Shown here piece by piece: positions 1 to 8,731 of a stretch of 64,000 bases of DNA; the stretch's first letter is position 1; each line of letters starts with the position of its first letter. The stretch spans positions 1-64,000 of the forward strand of contig CAMBFG010000006.1 of the NCBI GenBank assembly GCA_945865925.1, written 5' to 3'. Made by a program: the position numbers and the translations under genes. The stretch is from Dehalococcoides mccartyi (GTDB lineage Bacteria > Chloroflexota > Dehalococcoidia > UBA2979). The notes under the pieces are model-generated. The model did no database searches. It saw only the letters and a list, made by a program, of their open reading frames with translations, and was not told where the DNA came from.

Positions 1-80
1 GCGAGCGTCGGGCGGTTCCCCACCCGACGCTCGCTCCACGGATCACGGTGCGCGGCCTTGCTCCGTGATCCTTCAGTGGA
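1..80. repeat. Two adjacent perfect inverted repeats at window edge
   Basis: Positions 1-12 (GCGAGCGTCGGG) pair perfectly with 23-34. Next to them GGATCACGG at 40-48 pairs with 63-71, extended by an outer TCCAC/GTGGA pair at 35-39 and 76-80. Neither stem is followed by a T-run on either strand, so a classical terminator is not supported. They lie downstream of the leftward ABC transporter operon and could be a bidirectional termination or RNA-processing structure, or part of a feature cut by the window edge. The stretch 81-247 holds no gene that I can support. Confidence 0.5.
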
Positions 81-247
81 TGCGCGCTCGAGGCGGTACC
101 CGCGGGGGGCGAGGTCCGACCACGCAGCGCGCCAGGGCTGAGGGGCGACGAAATCGTCGACATAACGATGACCTCGCCTTCAGCCGATGCACGTAGTTCG
201 CGCGCGGCGGGCGATCGGTTCACTCCGAGGCGGAGGCTTGCCGAGGT

Positions 248-1048
248 TTAGCGGGTCGCAGCCGTTGGGATCACGATCGGGACGCCGCTCGTCGGGTGGG
301 GGAGGACAGTCACATGCGGCCCATACGCGGCCAGGATGTGTTCGGCAGTCACCACCTCGCGCGGAGCACCCGAGGCCAACACTCGGCCGTCGTGGAGCAG
401 CACCATCCGGTCGCAGGACGCGGCCGCGCTCGTCAGGTCGTGGACGACGACGAGGATCCCCGCACCTTCCGAGGCCAGCGCGCGGAGCAGTTCGAACAGG
501 GTCGCCTGCGCCTCGGCGTCCAGGTTCGCGCTCGGCTCGTCCAGGAGCAGCAGGCGGGCCTCCTGCGCGAGGGCACGTGCGATGAAGGCACGGCGGCGCT
601 CGCCCCCTGAGAGGGTCCCGAGGGGGCGCGGTGCGAGGGCATCACAGCCAGCGCGCCGCATCGCCTCGTTCACCACTTCGTGGTCGTGCGCGGACGGACG
701 CCGGAGGAGACCGAGGTGGGGGTACCGCCCGAGGGCCACGAGTTCTCCAACCGTCATCGTGGGAGGCGCCTCGGGGAGTTGCTCGACGACGGCTACGAGG
801 CGCGCTCGCTCGCGTCGGTCGACTTCGTGGAGTGGTGTGCCGAGCAGCCGGACATCGCCGGAAGTGTGGTGCGCACCAGCGAGCGCCCGTAGCAGCGTGC
901 TCTTCCCGGCGCCGTTCGGCCCGACCAGCCCGACGATCTCGCCCGCACGCACCTCGATGGCGATGTCGCGCACGATGTCGCGCTCGCCGATCCGGACAGT
1001 GACGCCCTCAGCAAGCAGCAGCGTCGCGGAGACGGTCGAGGCGGTCAC
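248..1048 (-). CDS. FecE/BtuD-type ABC transporter ATPase
   Basis: Cytoplasmic ATPase of an importer for cobalamin, siderophore or haem-type substrates. The 266-residue protein has Walker A GPNGAGKS (about 43-50), signature LSGGE (146-150) and Walker B LLLLDEP (166-172), and matches FecE/BtuD proteins in length and order. I chose the GTG at 1048 because it forms a 4-bp GTGA overlap with the stop of the permease gene; in-frame starts further upstream would lie inside that gene. It is the last gene of the leftward lemA-htpX-permease-ATPase run. No substrate-binding protein is adjacent, so its substrate cannot be fixed. It may use the binding protein encoded at 10213, or one outside the window. 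Confidence 0.9.
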   Translation of the reverse strand: MTASTVSATLLLAEGVTVRIGERDIVRDIAIEVRAGEIVGLVGPNGAGKSTLLRALAGAHHTSGDVRLLGTPLHEVDRRERARLVAVVEQLPEAPPTMTVGELVALGRYPHLGLLRRPSAHDHEVVNEAMRRAGCDALAPRPLGTLSGGERRRAFIARALAQEARLLLLDEPSANLDAEAQATLFELLRALASEGAGILVVVHDLTSAAASCDRMVLLHDGRVLASGAPREVVTAEHILAAYGPHVTVLPHPTSGVPIVIPTAATR

Positions 1049-2133
1049 AGCGTCCACCGCCGCCGACGCCGCATGAGCAAGAGGAAGGCCGGGCCGCCGA
1101 TGAACGCGGTAAGGATGCCTAGCGGGACTTCCTGCGGGTCGATGACCGTCCTCGCGAAGGTGTCGATGAGCACCAGGAACGTCGCGCCGTAGATCAGGGA
1201 GAGCGCGAGCAGGCGTCGGAAGCCGCCGCCCCACGCCAGCCGCACGGCGTGCGGCACCATCAGCCCCACGAAGCCGATGATCCCGGCGACGGCGACGGCG
1301 GCCGCTGCCATTAGCGAGGCCGCTGTCAGCACGATCACTTTCGTGCGCGCCACATGTAGCCCGAGGTGCTCCGCCTGCTCCTCGTCGAGTTGGAGGACGT
1401 CGAGCGCCCTCGATGTGAGCGCGAGCACCGCGGCGCCTCCGAGCACGTACGGCAGCGCGAGGGCGACGCGCGTCCAGGTCGCGGTGTTCAGACCGCCGAA
1501 GATGAAGGCGAAGATCGGCTGCGCCTTCTCACCGCCGGTGAGGAGGATGAACGACGAGACCGCCGAACAGACAGCCGACAGGGCGACTCCCGCGAGGATG
1601 AGCGAGACGCCGTCGACCTCCCCGCCGGCGCGCGCGAGCATGGTCACGAGTACGACAACGACCAGCGCCCCCGCGAACGCGCTCGCCGGCACCCACCCGA
1701 AGCCGTAAGAATCCATCGGCAATGGCGAGACGATCGCGAGTGAGGCGCCGAGCGCCGCACCCGAGGCGATGCCGAGCAGGAACGGGTCGGCGAGCGGGTT
1801 GCGGAACACACCCTGGTACGCCGCGCCGGAGCCCGAAAGTGCGGCGCCCACGAGTACCGCAGCGGTCACCCTCGGCAGGCGCACATCGAAGATGATCCGC
1901 TCCCATGTCGCGGGCGCGTCCGGGTGCAGTGTGACCCACGGCAACCGGTCGAGGATGAACGCGACGGCGGTGCTTGCTGGGATGGGCGCCGCCCCTCGTG
2001 TCAGTGCCAGCACGCAGGCGAGTGCGAGGAGCGCCAGTCCGAGGGCGACCGGGCCGAGTGTGCGCGCGAAGGCTGTCGCGCGTGCCAGTGGTGGCGTGCC
2101 AGTCCGAGCAGACTCGATATTGGGTGTCGCCAC
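1045..2133 (-). CDS. FecCD/BtuC-family ABC transporter permease
   Basis: Polytopic inner-membrane permease of 362 residues, typical for the FecCD family (iron-siderophore, haem or vitamin B12 import). Supporting motifs are a first hydrophobic helix near 30-50, the conserved block QGVFRNPLADP followed by LLGIASG in the first third, and FVGLMVPHAVR in the last third, which is the cytoplasmic coupling region. It starts only 5 bp after the htpX stop and overlaps the ATPase by 4 bp, so the three are almost certainly co-transcribed. A long hydrophilic N-terminus (about 25 residues) precedes the first membrane helix. Substrate is unknown. Confidence 0.9.
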   Translation of the reverse strand: MATPNIESARTGTPPLARATAFARTLGPVALGLALLALACVLALTRGAAPIPASTAVAFILDRLPWVTLHPDAPATWERIIFDVRLPRVTAAVLVGAALSGSGAAYQGVFRNPLADPFLLGIASGAALGASLAIVSPLPMDSYGFGWVPASAFAGALVVVVLVTMLARAGGEVDGVSLILAGVALSAVCSAVSSFILLTGGEKAQPIFAFIFGGLNTATWTRVALALPYVLGGAAVLALTSRALDVLQLDEEQAEHLGLHVARTKVIVLTAASLMAAAAVAVAGIIGFVGLMVPHAVRLAWGGGFRRLLALSLIYGATFLVLIDTFARTVIDPQEVPLGILTAFIGGPAFLLLMRRRRRWTL

Positions 2134-2138
2134 GTCGC

Positions 2139-3119
2139 CTATTCCATCGCGGCGAGCGGGCGCATGTCTTCGACGCTGAGCGGTGCACCGCCGTGGAGGG
2201 CACGCAGGCGGTTGATGCGGTCGGCCAGCGGCGGATGCGTGGAGAACAGGCTGCTCGCGCGCTCTTCGAACTTCTTGATCGGATTGGCGATGTACAGGTG
2301 CTGGGTCGCGCGGTTCGCGACCTCCAGCACCTCACGGTCTGTGCCGATCTTCCACAACGCACCCTCGAGTCCCGCGGGGTTGCGGGTGAACTCGACGGCA
2401 GTCGCGTCGGCGAGGTACTCGCGCTGACGGCTCACGGAGAGTTGGACGAGCCTCGCGGCGATCGGCGCAAGCACGGCGAGGACGAGCGCCAGCACCATCA
2501 TCAACGCTTGCAGGCCGCCTCCGCCGCTGTCGCGATTGTTGCTCCGGCGCCGGCCACCACCCCACATCATCGAGCGCAGCAGCACGTCCGCCAGTAGCGC
2601 AATGCCACCGACGAGGACACCTACCAGCAGCGCGAAACGGATGTCCAGGTTCCGCACGTGCCCCAACTCATGCCCGATCACGCCTTGCAGTTCTTCGCGA
2701 TCGAGGCGGTTGAGCAGGCCCGTGGTGACGGCGATCGAGGCGTGCTGCGGGCTCCGCCCGGTGGCGAAGGCGTTAAGCGCCGTGTCCTCGATCACGTACA
2801 CACTCGGCATCGGCAGGTCGGCCGCGATGGCCATCTCCTGCACCACGTTCATCAGCACGGGGTGTGCCTCGGCGGTCGCGGGATGCGCTCGCGATGCGGC
2901 CAGCACCATCTTCGCGCCGCCGTAGTAGGTGACGAGGCCGGAGACGAGCGCCGCGATGCCCGCGACCACCGTCGTGCCGATCGCGGCGACGGGATCACCG
3001 AGCCACGCGAAACCGACGACGAACCCGAAGCTGAGGAACAGGAGGGTCGCGACGAACAGCAGCAGCGCCGACTTTCGTCGGTTCGCCGCCGCCTGTGCGT
3101 AGAACGTGGTCGCTGCCAT
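2139..3119 (-). CDS. htpX: Membrane zinc metalloprotease HtpX (M48)
   Basis: HtpX degrades misfolded membrane proteins at the cytoplasmic face. The 326-residue protein has two N-terminal hydrophobic helices (about 18-62), the zinc motif HELGH followed by further membrane segments, and a downstream SRQREYLADA segment supplying the third zinc ligand Glu. Length and order match the family. A Gly/Arg-rich loop (GGGRRRSNNRDSGGGG) sits after the third hydrophobic segment. It follows lemA by about 30 bp on the same strand, a widespread lemA-htpX pairing. The ABC permease begins 5 bp after its stop, which is an unusual operon partner. Confidence 0.93.
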   Translation of the reverse strand: MAATTFYAQAAANRRKSALLLFVATLLFLSFGFVVGFAWLGDPVAAIGTTVVAGIAALVSGLVTYYGGAKMVLAASRAHPATAEAHPVLMNVVQEMAIAADLPMPSVYVIEDTALNAFATGRSPQHASIAVTTGLLNRLDREELQGVIGHELGHVRNLDIRFALLVGVLVGGIALLADVLLRSMMWGGGRRRSNNRDSGGGGLQALMMVLALVLAVLAPIAARLVQLSVSRQREYLADATAVEFTRNPAGLEGALWKIGTDREVLEVANRATQHLYIANPIKKFEERASSLFSTHPPLADRINRLRALHGGAPLSVEDMRPLAAME

Positions 3120-3148
3120 CGGCCGCCCTCGATGCCTGCCTGCGGAGG

Positions 3149-3709
3149 CTAGCGGAGGCGGACCTCAGGAACCTGACTCGCCTCATCAGGCGCGTCGAAG
3201 AAGTCACGCGTGGTGAAGCCGAACATCCCGGCAAAGATCAGCGCCGGGAAGGTACCGATGCCCTCGTTGTAGTCGCGTACGGTCGCGTTGAAATGCTGGC
3301 GGGAGAACGCGATCTGGTTCTCTGTCGTGGTCAGTTCTTCCTGGAGTTTCAGGACGTTCTCGTTCGCCTTGAGGTCCGGGTAGGCCTCCATGACCGCGAA
3401 CAGTGAGCGGAGCGTCCCGGTCAGGGCGTTCTCAGCCTGTGCCTGGGCGGCAGTGCCCTGCGCGCCCGCCGACACCGCGTTCGCGCGGGCGTCGGTCACG
3501 CGCTGCAGCGTGTCCTGCTCGTGCTCCATGTAGCCCTTGACGGAGTTCACGAGGTTCGGGATGAGGTCCCAGCGGCGCTTCAGTTGCACCTCGATCTGGG
3601 CCCAGGCTTCGTCGACGCGCAGGCGCTTCCGGACGAGCCCGTTGTAGATGGAGATGACGACGCCCGCGAGGAGCACGAGGACGACGACACCGACGATGAG
3701 AGGCAGCAT
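3149..3709 (-). CDS. lemA: LemA family membrane protein
   Basis: The 186-residue protein has one N-terminal membrane helix (about 2-23) followed by a long helical domain. Characteristic LemA motifs are YNGLV, the Arg-rich turn, LKRRWDLIPNLV and a terminal YNEGIGTFP block. LemA proteins are membrane anchored with a mostly helical soluble domain and often accompany HtpX; their biochemical role is not settled. It is the first gene of the leftward operon. The minus-strand sequence about 45 nt upstream contains TTATCCT, a plausible -10 box. Confidence 0.93.
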   Translation of the reverse strand: MLPLIVGVVVLVLLAGVVISIYNGLVRKRLRVDEAWAQIEVQLKRRWDLIPNLVNSVKGYMEHEQDTLQRVTDARANAVSAGAQGTAAQAQAENALTGTLRSLFAVMEAYPDLKANENVLKLQEELTTTENQIAFSRQHFNATVRDYNEGIGTFPALIFAGMFGFTTRDFFDAPDEASQVPEVRLR

Positions 3710-3777
3710 GGCGCGGCTTTCTGGCGCCCCGCTCGGGCGGCCAGCCTCAGGATAACGGGTCGCGCAGGCGAGGGCCG

Positions 3778-4161
3778 CTAGCGCGGAAAGCGGCGGCGTT
3801 CGTCAGCGAAGCCGCGCTCCGCGGCGTCCGAGGCGGGCCCGGCGACGCGCCGGAACGCCTCGACCATCGCGTGCGCCTCAGGGGTGAGGGTGGAGCCGCC
3901 ACCCGTTGTGCCGCCAGAGCCGGACTCCAGCAGGGGAATGCCAGCGGCTGCTTCCATCTCGCGCAGTTTCTTCCATGCGGTGCGCACGGGGAGGCTGAGC
4001 GCCTCCGCGGCGGCGGCGACCGAGCCGCGCTCGGCGACGGCCTCGAGGAGTTGGGCGCGGTACTCGGAGAGGACGACTTCGTCGCCGCGCTCCAGCCACA
4101 CCTTCACGCGGAGGCGCAGCGGATCAGGTTGCGGGGATCCCGGGGACTGTGACTTTGGCAT
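3778..4161 (-). CDS. ModE-like molybdate/tungstate-responsive regulator, HTH domain only
   Basis: Small DNA-binding protein (127 residues) with the LysR/ModE-type winged helix: residues about 30-100 include the SVAAAAEALSLPVRTAWKKL recognition-helix region and a Gly/Thr-rich wing. The ATG at 4161 is preceded by GGGAGGTGG, a good ribosome site. It lacks the C-terminal Mop/TOBE domains that bind molybdate in full ModE (about 260 residues). It is divergent from tupA, with about 85 bp between the starts, so it most likely regulates tungstate uptake. How it senses the oxyanion is unclear. Family assignment is firm, effector specificity inferred. Confidence 0.8.
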   Translation of the reverse strand: MPKSQSPGSPQPDPLRLRVKVWLERGDEVVLSEYRAQLLEAVAERGSVAAAAEALSLPVRTAWKKLREMEAAAGIPLLESGSGGTTGGGSTLTPEAHAMVEAFRRVAGPASDAAERGFADERRRFPR

Positions 4162-4246
4162 CTGCCACCTCCCGCTCGCCCGTGGTACCGTCCTGCACGC
4201 TCGTGCAACACGTTGTCGCGCACGAGATCTCGCTCGGAGGATGACC

Positions 4247-5170
4247 ATGTCTTGCATGTCGCTCGCTCGGATGCTCGGTGTCGTCGTCGCCGCGTTCGCC
4301 CTCGTCGCCTGTGGCGGCGACACGGGACCGGCTGCGGCACCCGCTACTTCCGCTGTGGCCCAGACGCCCATCGCGACGCCGACGCCTCCGAAGCCCGCTC
4401 GGCCCGACATGATCCTCGCGACCACGACCAGCACGCAGGATAGCGGACTGCTCGATGTCCTCGTGCCGGCGTTCCAGAAGGCGACTGGCTACCAGGTGAA
4501 GGTGATCGCCGTCGGCTCCGGCGCCGCGATGCAGATGGGCGAGCGAGGCGACGCGGATGTCCTGTTGGTCCACTCGCCAGCCGCCGAGGAGAAGTTCGTC
4601 GCAGATGGCTTCGGCATCGAGCGCACACTGGTCATGCACAACGACTTCGTGGTCATCGGGCCAACCGCTGACCCAGCGGGCCTGAAGGGCTCGAAGACCG
4701 TCGCCGAGGTGATGAAGAAGATCGCCGACAAGAAGGCGACGTTCATCAGCCGAGGCGACAACTCCGGGACGGACGTGCTGGAGAAGAACCTCTGGAAGTC
4801 CGCGAGCGTGGCCACTCCGAAGGGCCAGTCCTGGTACCTCGAGACCGGTCAGGGGATGGGTGCCACACTGACCGTGGCCCGCGAGAAACAGGGCTACACG
4901 GTGACCGACCGCGCGACGCTCCTCGCGTTCACGGGGAAAGCGGACCTGCCCATCCTGCTCGAAGGCGATCCCGCGCTCCTCAACGTCTACCACGTCATCG
5001 TGCTCAACCCGGCGAAGTTGACGAAGACCAACACGGAAGGCGGGCGTGCCTTCAAGGACTTCCTGGTGAACGCGGAGACGCAGAAGATGATTGGTGACTT
5101 CGGCAAGGAGAAGTACGGCCAGGCCCTCTTCTTCGCTGACGCCGGGAAGCCGAACCCGCTGGGGCGCTAG
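4247..5170 (+). CDS. tupA: Tungstate/molybdate-binding lipoprotein TupA
   Basis: Extracytoplasmic solute-binding lipoprotein that captures tungstate and delivers it to TupB/TupC. It has a hydrophobic signal ending in a VACGG lipobox, a Thr/Pro/Ala linker, then the family hallmark ATTTSTQDSG at the start of the mature domain and a SRGDNSGTD block near the middle. I chose ATG 4247 because GGAGG at 4236-4240 is 6 nt upstream; the ATG at 4241 would abut it. The final G of the stop codon is also the first base of the tupB GTG start. Divergent to the ModE-like regulator. Tungstate rather than molybdate is the family expectation and fits the tungsten oxidoreductase at 26189. Confidence 0.9.
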   Translation: MSCMSLARMLGVVVAAFALVACGGDTGPAAAPATSAVAQTPIATPTPPKPARPDMILATTTSTQDSGLLDVLVPAFQKATGYQVKVIAVGSGAAMQMGERGDADVLLVHSPAAEEKFVADGFGIERTLVMHNDFVVIGPTADPAGLKGSKTVAEVMKKIADKKATFISRGDNSGTDVLEKNLWKSASVATPKGQSWYLETGQGMGATLTVAREKQGYTVTDRATLLAFTGKADLPILLEGDPALLNVYHVIVLNPAKLTKTNTEGGRAFKDFLVNAETQKMIGDFGKEKYGQALFFADAGKPNPLGR

Positions 5171-5868
5171 TGGATCTGTTGCTTGAGGCACTTCGTGAGG
5201 CGGTACGACTCCTTCGCACCGGCGACGGGGACGTCTACTCGATCACGCTGCGCACTGCGCTCATCACCGGGGCGTCGACGCTGGTCGCCGCGCTGGTCGG
5301 ACTGCCCGTCGGCCTCGGCATTGCCCTCGGGCGGTTCCCTGGGCAGCGAGTGCTGCTCGCGATTGCGAACGCTGGCACGGGGATGCCGCCCGTAGTTGCG
5401 GGCCTCTTCGTCGCGATTCTGCTCTGGCGCTCGGGGCCGTTGGGCGCCCTCGGCCTGATCTACACGCCGTGGGCGATGGTGATCGCGCAGGCGCTGATCG
5501 CGACGCCGCTCGTGGTGTCGTTTGCGGCGGCGGGGGTGATGGCGCTGCCGCCCTCGCTCCATCTCCAGGTGCGCGCGATGGGCGCTGGCGCTGCGTCATA
5601 CGTCTGGCTGATCGCCCGCGAGGCACGCCTCGCGCTCCTCGTCGCCGTGATGGCAGGCTTCGGGGGCGTGGTCTCCGAGGTGGGCGCGGCGATGATGGTG
5701 GGCGGCAACCTCTCCGGCGAGACGCGCGTCCTGACGACCGCCGCGGTGCTGGAGGTGAACCGAGGTAACTTCGGTACCGCGCTTGCCCTCGGCCTCATCC
5801 TCCTGATGCTCGTCGTGCTGGTAAGCGCGGCGCTCACGACGGCGCAGGCGCGGGTGCGCCGTCGATGA
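5170..5868 (+). CDS. tupB: Tungstate ABC transporter permease TupB
   Basis: Inner-membrane permease of 232 residues with about five hydrophobic helices and a BPD_transp_1-type coupling loop in the middle (MGAGAASYVWLIAREARLA, where the EAA-like loop contacts the ATPase). The GTG start shares one base with the tupA stop, and its stop overlaps the tupC ATG (ATGA). This tight coupling defines the tupABC operon. The C-terminus is rich in Leu/Val and ends in a basic tail. Confidence 0.92.
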   Translation: MDLLLEALREAVRLLRTGDGDVYSITLRTALITGASTLVAALVGLPVGLGIALGRFPGQRVLLAIANAGTGMPPVVAGLFVAILLWRSGPLGALGLIYTPWAMVIAQALIATPLVVSFAAAGVMALPPSLHLQVRAMGAGAASYVWLIAREARLALLVAVMAGFGGVVSEVGAAMMVGGNLSGETRVLTTAAVLEVNRGNFGTALALGLILLMLVVLVSAALTTAQARVRRR

Positions 5869-6881
5869 CCTCGATCACCGCAACACCTGCCCTCGAATTG
5901 CGTGGTGTGCGAGTCCGCCGAGGTGGGCGCGATGTCCTGGATGTCCCCCACCTGAGTGTGGCGTCCGGCGAGACGGTGGCGATCCTCGGCCCGAACGGGG
6001 CGGGGAAGAGCACACTCATGCTCGCTGCCGCGCTACTGCTGCCTGCGGACGGTGCGATCACCATCCTCGGCGAGACAGCGCGTCGAGGTGCGCACGTCCG
6101 GCTCCGACGTCAGACGGCCACGGTCTTCCAGGATGCGGCGCTGCTCGACATGACCGTGCGCCGCAACATCGAGGTGGCGCTCGCGATGCACGGTGTCCCC
6201 CGCGCTACTCGCCGCGCGCGTGCCGGCGAGTGGCTGGGACGTCTCGGGGTGGCCCACCTCGCGGAGCAGCGCGGGCACGCCGTCTCGGGGGGCGAGGCGC
6301 AGCGCGTGAGCCTCGCGCGGGCGTTCGCTGTCCGGCCTCGGCTCCTGTTCCTCGACGAGCCGTTCTCAGGCGTCGACCACGCGACGCGCGCCGCACTCAC
6401 GGGCGACCTGCGCGCGCTCCTCGCCGCCGAGGGCACCGCCGCGCTCATTGCCACGCACGACCATTCGGAAGCGTTACTGCTCGCTGACCGCGTCGTCCTG
6501 CTCGATGCCGGCCGACCGTTGCAGATCGGCCCGGCCGCCGAGGTGCTGGCGCGCCCCGAGAGTGAGGCTGCGGCGCGCTTCCTGGGCTTCTCCGTGCTCG
6601 GACCAGGGGGCTGCGCGCTCCTCGGCCTGCAGGGTGCCGATGGCGCAACGCGTGCAGCCGTCGCGCCCGATGCGGCACGTCTCGATGTAGCAGGGACGCC
6701 GGGCGTGGTGCGTCGTGCGGAGGCCGGTGGCGGTGCTGGGCGGCTGATCGTGGAACTCGCGTCGGGGGACACGCTGGCGGTCGCGCTCGCCGTCGAGGCG
6801 TTACGTGCGCCCTCGCTGGCCGTGGGGCAAGAGACGCGGGTGGCTGTCGACGCGAGGCGCGTCGTCTGGCTCGCGCGCTGA
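5865..6881 (+). CDS. tupC: Tungstate ABC transporter ATPase TupC
   Basis: Energises tungstate import. Walker A GPNGAGKS (about 42-49), signature SGGEAQR (141-147), Walker B LLFLDEP (160-166) and an H-loop ATHDHSE are visible. At 338 residues it is about 100 longer than a bare ATPase. The C-terminal part (about 240-338) resembles a TOBE/Mop-like beta domain and could bind oxyanion as a feedback sensor, a role not served by the truncated ModE-like regulator. Overlaps tupB by 4 bp. Confidence 0.9.
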   Translation: MTSITATPALELRGVRVRRGGRDVLDVPHLSVASGETVAILGPNGAGKSTLMLAAALLLPADGAITILGETARRGAHVRLRRQTATVFQDAALLDMTVRRNIEVALAMHGVPRATRRARAGEWLGRLGVAHLAEQRGHAVSGGEAQRVSLARAFAVRPRLLFLDEPFSGVDHATRAALTGDLRALLAAEGTAALIATHDHSEALLLADRVVLLDAGRPLQIGPAAEVLARPESEAAARFLGFSVLGPGGCALLGLQGADGATRAAVAPDAARLDVAGTPGVVRRAEAGGGAGRLIVELASGDTLAVALAVEALRAPSLAVGQETRVAVDARRVVWLAR

Positions 6882-6918
6882 CCGGGCCGCCGCCCTATCC
6901 TCGGCGGTGGAGGCCACG

Positions 6919-7539
6919 ATGACTGAGGAGCCCCGCGACGAGGCACTGGACGACGACGAGCCGCTGCAGAAGCACGGCCCGGTCGAGCAGCCCGTCGGCA
7001 AGTGGACCGGCCTCTTCCCGAAGAAGCACCCGCTGGTCCTCGTGAACACCGGGGATGGCAAGGGCAAGACCACGGCCGCCCTCGGCATCACCATGCGGGC
7101 ATGGGGGCGTGGCTGGAACATTTGCTGGCTGCAGTTCATCAAGAAGAAGGACTCGCACTACGGCGAGACCTACGCCGCGCAGCGCATGGGCATCGAGATG
7201 ATCGCCCTTGGCGACGGGTTCACATGGCTGTCCGAGAACATCGAGCACGACATCAAGATGGCGACCGAGGCGTGGGCGCTCGCGCGCGAGAAGATCATGT
7301 CCGCGGAGTTCGACCTCGTCGTCCTCGACGAGATCACCTATCCCATTACGTACGAGTGGCTCAACGTCCACGAGGTGATCGAGACGCTGCGTAACCGTCC
7401 GAAGGACGTCGACATCATCATCACCGGCCGCGCTGCCCACCCGCTCCTCCAGGAGTTCGCGGACACCGTGACCGAGATGACCGAGGTCAAGCACGCCTTC
7501 CAGTCCGGGATCAAAGCCCAGCCCGGCATCGACTACTAG
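6919..7539 (+). CDS. cobO: Cob(I)yrinic acid a,c-diamide adenosyltransferase (CobO/BtuR)
   Basis: Transfers the 5'-deoxyadenosyl group of ATP to cob(I)alamin or its precursors, making adenosylcobalamin. The 206-residue protein has the modified P-loop GDGKGKTT, followed by ALGITMRAWG and a VVLDEITYP motif typical of the CobA/CobO/BtuR type. A charged N-terminal extension of about 40 residues precedes the core. GGTGGAGG lies 5 nt before ATG 6919. An in-frame GTG at 6907 sits 6 nt after a TATCCT box, so a 4-codon-longer leaderless start is also possible. With two FecCD-type importers nearby it suggests corrinoid salvage. Confidence 0.92.
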   Translation: MTEEPRDEALDDDEPLQKHGPVEQPVGKWTGLFPKKHPLVLVNTGDGKGKTTAALGITMRAWGRGWNICWLQFIKKKDSHYGETYAAQRMGIEMIALGDGFTWLSENIEHDIKMATEAWALAREKIMSAEFDLVVLDEITYPITYEWLNVHEVIETLRNRPKDVDIIITGRAAHPLLQEFADTVTEMTEVKHAFQSGIKAQPGIDY

Positions 7540-7540
7540 G

Positions 7541-8728
7541 GTGTCGTCTGCACCAGCAGGTCGGGCCTCCGTCGTCGAGGTCTTTCTCGTCGCGCTCAAA
7601 CTCGGACTCACTTCGTTCGGTGGGCCGGTCGCGCACCTCGGTTATTTCCGCCACGAGTACGTCGAGCGGCGGCGCTGGCTGACGGACGCCGAGTACGCCG
7701 ATACGGTCGCGCTCTGCCAGGCGCTCCCCGGCCCAGCGAGTTCCCAGACGGGCATCGCGATCGGCACGGCCCGCGCGGGCTACCTCGGCGGGCTCGCGGC
7801 ATGGGTGGGGTTCACGCTGCCCTCGGTGCTCGCGTTGACGGGGTTCGCGCTGCTGCTGGGCAACAGCGAGGTGGCGACGTCCGGCTGGGTGCAGGGCCTG
7901 CTGATCGCGGCCGTTGCGGTGGTAGCGCAGGCGGTGTGGGGCATGTCGCGGTCGCTCGCGCCCGACCTCGAACGGCTCGTCCTCGCGCTGATCGCTGGGG
8001 TGACGATCACGCTCGTGCCGCACGCGGTAATGCAGGTCGGTCTCCTCGCAACAGCGGGGGTGTACGGCTGGCTGCGCTGGCGGCACCTCGATGTTGCCTC
8101 GCCGGCCGTCGTGCCGCTCGAGGCCCGGTACCGGCGGCTAGCGCCGGTGTGGCTGGGGGCATTGGTGGTCCTGCTCGTTGGGCTCAGCATCGGGCGTGCC
8201 CTGACCGCGGATGACAGCCTCGTGGCGCTCGCGGAGGTCAGCGCTCGCTCCGGGGCATTGGTCTTTGGCGGCGGGCACGTGGTGCTGCCGTTGCTTGAGG
8301 AGGGCTTCGTCCCTCGATGGCTCACGGCAGACGAGTTTCTCGCAGGGTACGGGGCGGCGCAGGCGGTGCCGGGGCCGCTCTTCACGTTCTCGGCGTACCT
8401 CGGCGCTAAGGCGGCGGGCGTCGGTGGCGCGGTCATCGCGCTGGTCGCGATCTTTGCGCCCTCGCTGTTGCTGGTGTGGGGCGTCGGGCCGTACTGGGAC
8501 AGCCTGCGCGCGCGGCCCTCGGTGCGCGCGGGACTGCGAGGCGTGAACGCCGGCGTCGTCGGGCTGCTGGCGGCGGCGCTCTACTCCCCGGTGATCACGA
8601 GCGCGATCGGGAGCATCGAGGACGTCGCGCTCGCCCTCGCATGCGCCGCGCTGCTCATCGTGTGGAAGCGACCGTCGTGGTTCGTGGTACTGATTGCCGC
8701 CGCCGGTGGGGCGCTCCTCGGGTTGTGA
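7541..8728 (+). CDS. chrA: Chromate transporter ChrA (two-domain form)
   Basis: Membrane transporter of the CHR family, of the long form with two homologous halves (395 residues). The first half has FGGPVAHLGYF and CQALPGPASSQ; the second repeats the pattern as FGGGHVVLPLL and AQAVPGPLFTF. Each half is followed by several hydrophobic helices. Family members export chromate by proton antiport, though physiological substrates can differ. The GTG start lies 1 bp after the cobO stop, so the two are probably co-transcribed. Confidence 0.9.
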   Translation: MSSAPAGRASVVEVFLVALKLGLTSFGGPVAHLGYFRHEYVERRRWLTDAEYADTVALCQALPGPASSQTGIAIGTARAGYLGGLAAWVGFTLPSVLALTGFALLLGNSEVATSGWVQGLLIAAVAVVAQAVWGMSRSLAPDLERLVLALIAGVTITLVPHAVMQVGLLATAGVYGWLRWRHLDVASPAVVPLEARYRRLAPVWLGALVVLLVGLSIGRALTADDSLVALAEVSARSGALVFGGGHVVLPLLEEGFVPRWLTADEFLAGYGAAQAVPGPLFTFSAYLGAKAAGVGGAVIALVAIFAPSLLLVWGVGPYWDSLRARPSVRAGLRGVNAGVVGLLAAALYSPVITSAIGSIEDVALALACAALLIVWKRPSWFVVLIAAAGGALLGL

Positions 8729-8731
8729 CGG

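Noticed and set aside
1-247. Cobalamin riboswitch linked to the FecCD transporter
   Set aside because: The conserved B12-box and core motifs are not found here on either strand, and the region is downstream rather than upstream of the transporter genes.
3884-4246. Upstream extension of the tupA reading frame across the ModE-like gene
   Set aside because: The extension is antisense to a recognisable regulator, and the signal peptide and ribosome site place the start at 4247.
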